Assembly: GCF_025371035.1 (NCBI RefSeq)
Contig: NZ_JANZXB010000003.1
Location: 248,001 to 312,000 of the forward strand
Length of the DNA: 64,000 bases
Source of the DNA: Sphingomonas sp. LC-1
Lineage (GTDB): Bacteria > Pseudomonadota > Alphaproteobacteria > Sphingomonadales > Sphingomonadaceae
Direction of reading: 5' to 3'
The notes under the pieces were generated by a model. It made no database searches and had not been told where the DNA came from. It was given only the letters and a program-made list of their open reading frames with translations. Shown in pieces: positions 63,041-64,000 of this stretch; positions within the stretch are counted from its first letter, which is position 1; every line of letters begins with the position of its first letter. The translations under genes were made by a program, and so were the position numbers.

Positions 63041-64000
63041 CAAAGCGCCGGGAGATGATCGAGCAGCTTGTCGAGCGTCACCGGCATCTCGCGCACCCGA
63101 ACGCCCGTGGCGTTGTAGATGGCGTTGACCACCGCCGGCGCCGCGCCGGAAATGCCCAGCTCGCCAATCCCCTTGGCGTGGATCGGGTTGGCATGGATGT
63201 CCCGCTCGTCGAGGAAATGCACCTCCAACTGGGGCACGTCGGCGTTCACCGGCACATGATATTCCGCGAGGTCATGGTTGACCAGCTTGCCGGTGCGCGG
63301 GTCGTGGATGAGTTCCTCGGTCAGCGCGGTGCCGATGCCGAAGGTCATGCCGCCCAGGCATTGCGAGCGCGCGGTCTTGGCGTTGAGCACGCGCCCCGCC
63401 GCAAACACGCCCAGCATCCGCCGCACGCGCACTTCGCCCGTGACGACGTTGACGCCGACCTCGGCGAAATGCGCGCCATAGCTGGCCTGCTGGAACTGCT
63501 TTTCCTGCTTCCCCGGCTTGATCTCGCCAATCGCGGACAGGCCGTCCTTGCCGACCAGTTCGCTCAGCGGGACCGAGCGATTGTCTCCGATCGCCATGCC
63601 GTCCTTGAGCGTGAGATCATCGGCCTTCACGCCCATCGCCTTGGCCAGTTTCTCGCGCACCCGCTCGGCGGCGAGATAGACCGCCGACCCGGCGGAAGCC
63701 GCGCCCCAGGATCCGCCCGACCCGGCGGCAGGGGGATCGTTGGTATCGCCCAGCGCCATCGTCACACGCTCGACCGGCAAGCCGAGGATTTCGGCGGCGA
63801 TCTGCGCCATGATGGTATAGCTGCCCGTGCCAATATCGGTCATCGCCGACGAGACCGTCGCGCTGCCGTCCGGATGGAGTTCGACCTTGGCGGCGGACAA
63901 CTGCAACTGATTGGAGCGGCAGGCGGACGCCACGCCCATGCCGATCAGCCAATCGCCCTCGCGCCGCTGGCCGGCCGCCTGACGCTGGTCCCAGCCGAAA
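63040..64000 (-). CDS. Molybdopterin-binding subunit of a PaoC/xanthine-dehydrogenase-type enzyme (5' end outside window)
   Basis: The frame is open to the window edge and covers the last 319 residues. It has the GREGDWLIGMG-like start of this part (as REGDWLIGMGVA), MTDIGTGSYTIMAQIAAEIL, GSGGSWGAASAGSAVYLAAE, and the catalytic glutamate in GIGELGISGAA near the C terminus. YagR/PaoC-type aldehyde oxidoreductases match this best. The enzyme would oxidise aldehydes or N-heterocycles, with small FeS and FAD subunits expected beyond the window. The XdhC and MocA-like genes downstream complete the maturation set. Confidence 0.9.
   Translation of the reverse strand, partial: FGWDQRQAAGQRREGDWLIGMGVASACRSNQLQLSAAKVELHPDGSATVSSAMTDIGTGSYTIMAQIAAEILGLPVERVTMALGDTNDPPAAGSGGSWGAASAGSAVYLAAERVREKLAKAMGVKADDLTLKDGMAIGDNRSVPLSELVGKDGLSAIGEIKPGKQEKQFQQASYGAHFAEVGVNVVTGEVRVRRMLGVFAAGRVLNAKTARSQCLGGMTFGIGTALTEELIHDPRTGKLVNHDLAEYHVPVNADVPQLEVHFLDERDIHANPIHAKGIGELGISGAAPAVVNAIYNATGVRVREMPVTLDKLLDHLPAL

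Overview
The window is high-GC chromosomal DNA from an alphaproteobacterium, most likely Sphingomonas or a close relative in the Sphingomonadaceae. The evidence is the gene content (SciP/DUF1153, HslVU, PhaR, many Sphingomonas-type secreted proteins, a large TonB-dependent receptor), the alphaproteobacterial LexA-type and EcfG-type promoter motifs, and recurrent GC-rich intergenic palindromes. No rRNA, tRNA, CRISPR array, prophage or insertion sequence was recognised. Nearly all the DNA is ordinary dense core-genome coding sequence.

Layout. 1-3162: valine (branched-chain acyl-CoA) degradation operon (acyl-CoA dehydrogenase end, 3-hydroxyisobutyryl-CoA hydrolase, enoyl-CoA hydratase, 3-hydroxyisobutyrate dehydrogenase). 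3351-7707: alanine racemase and a convergent TonB-dependent receptor. 8111-10953: polyhydroxyalkanoate genes (thiolase, a short PhaC-like enzyme, divergent PhaR). 11368-13242: HslVU protease. 13288-18321: envelope and detoxification genes (paired secreted paralogues, GloB/GloA, TPR protein, hydrolase) and two decayed small genes. 18368-22706: peptidoglycan-recycling-type pair (MurC/Mpl-like ligase and LD-carboxypeptidase), a SIMPL protein, a KGG stress protein and an EAL phosphodiesterase. 22809-25460: thrS-infC. 25663-32623: proA-nadD-rsfS-rlmH-envC-like-ctpA-dsbB-coq7 and a secreted protein.

32854-38071: leucine-dehydrogenase-like enzyme with a divergent Lrp regulator, membrane glycosyltransferase-like protein, DedA, aldo/keto reductase, and a compact smtB-smtA zinc sensor/metallothionein operon whose operator and promoter can be read directly. 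38155-41519: a DNA-repair group (UdgX fused to a DUF4130-type domain, hemerythrin protein, repair-type radical SAM protein) with a LexA-type box at its head. 41627-46840: small enzymes, mnmA, sciP, and a GlsB/YeaQ stress protein behind a good EcfG-type promoter. 47041-61541: envelope transport block (RND pump, DUF445 protein, Mla-type lipid transport operon, OMF-MacA-MacB efflux operon). 61510-64000: end of a molybdenum hydroxylase operon (PaoC-like subunit, XdhC chaperone, MocA/MobA-like nucleotidyltransferase).

The most interesting items are regulatory: the smtB-smtA locus with a 12-2-12 operator, the SOS-type box on the radical SAM/UdgX group, an AUA-type infC start, and two similar EcfG promoters on unlinked stress genes. 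The remainder is mostly well-known housekeeping.
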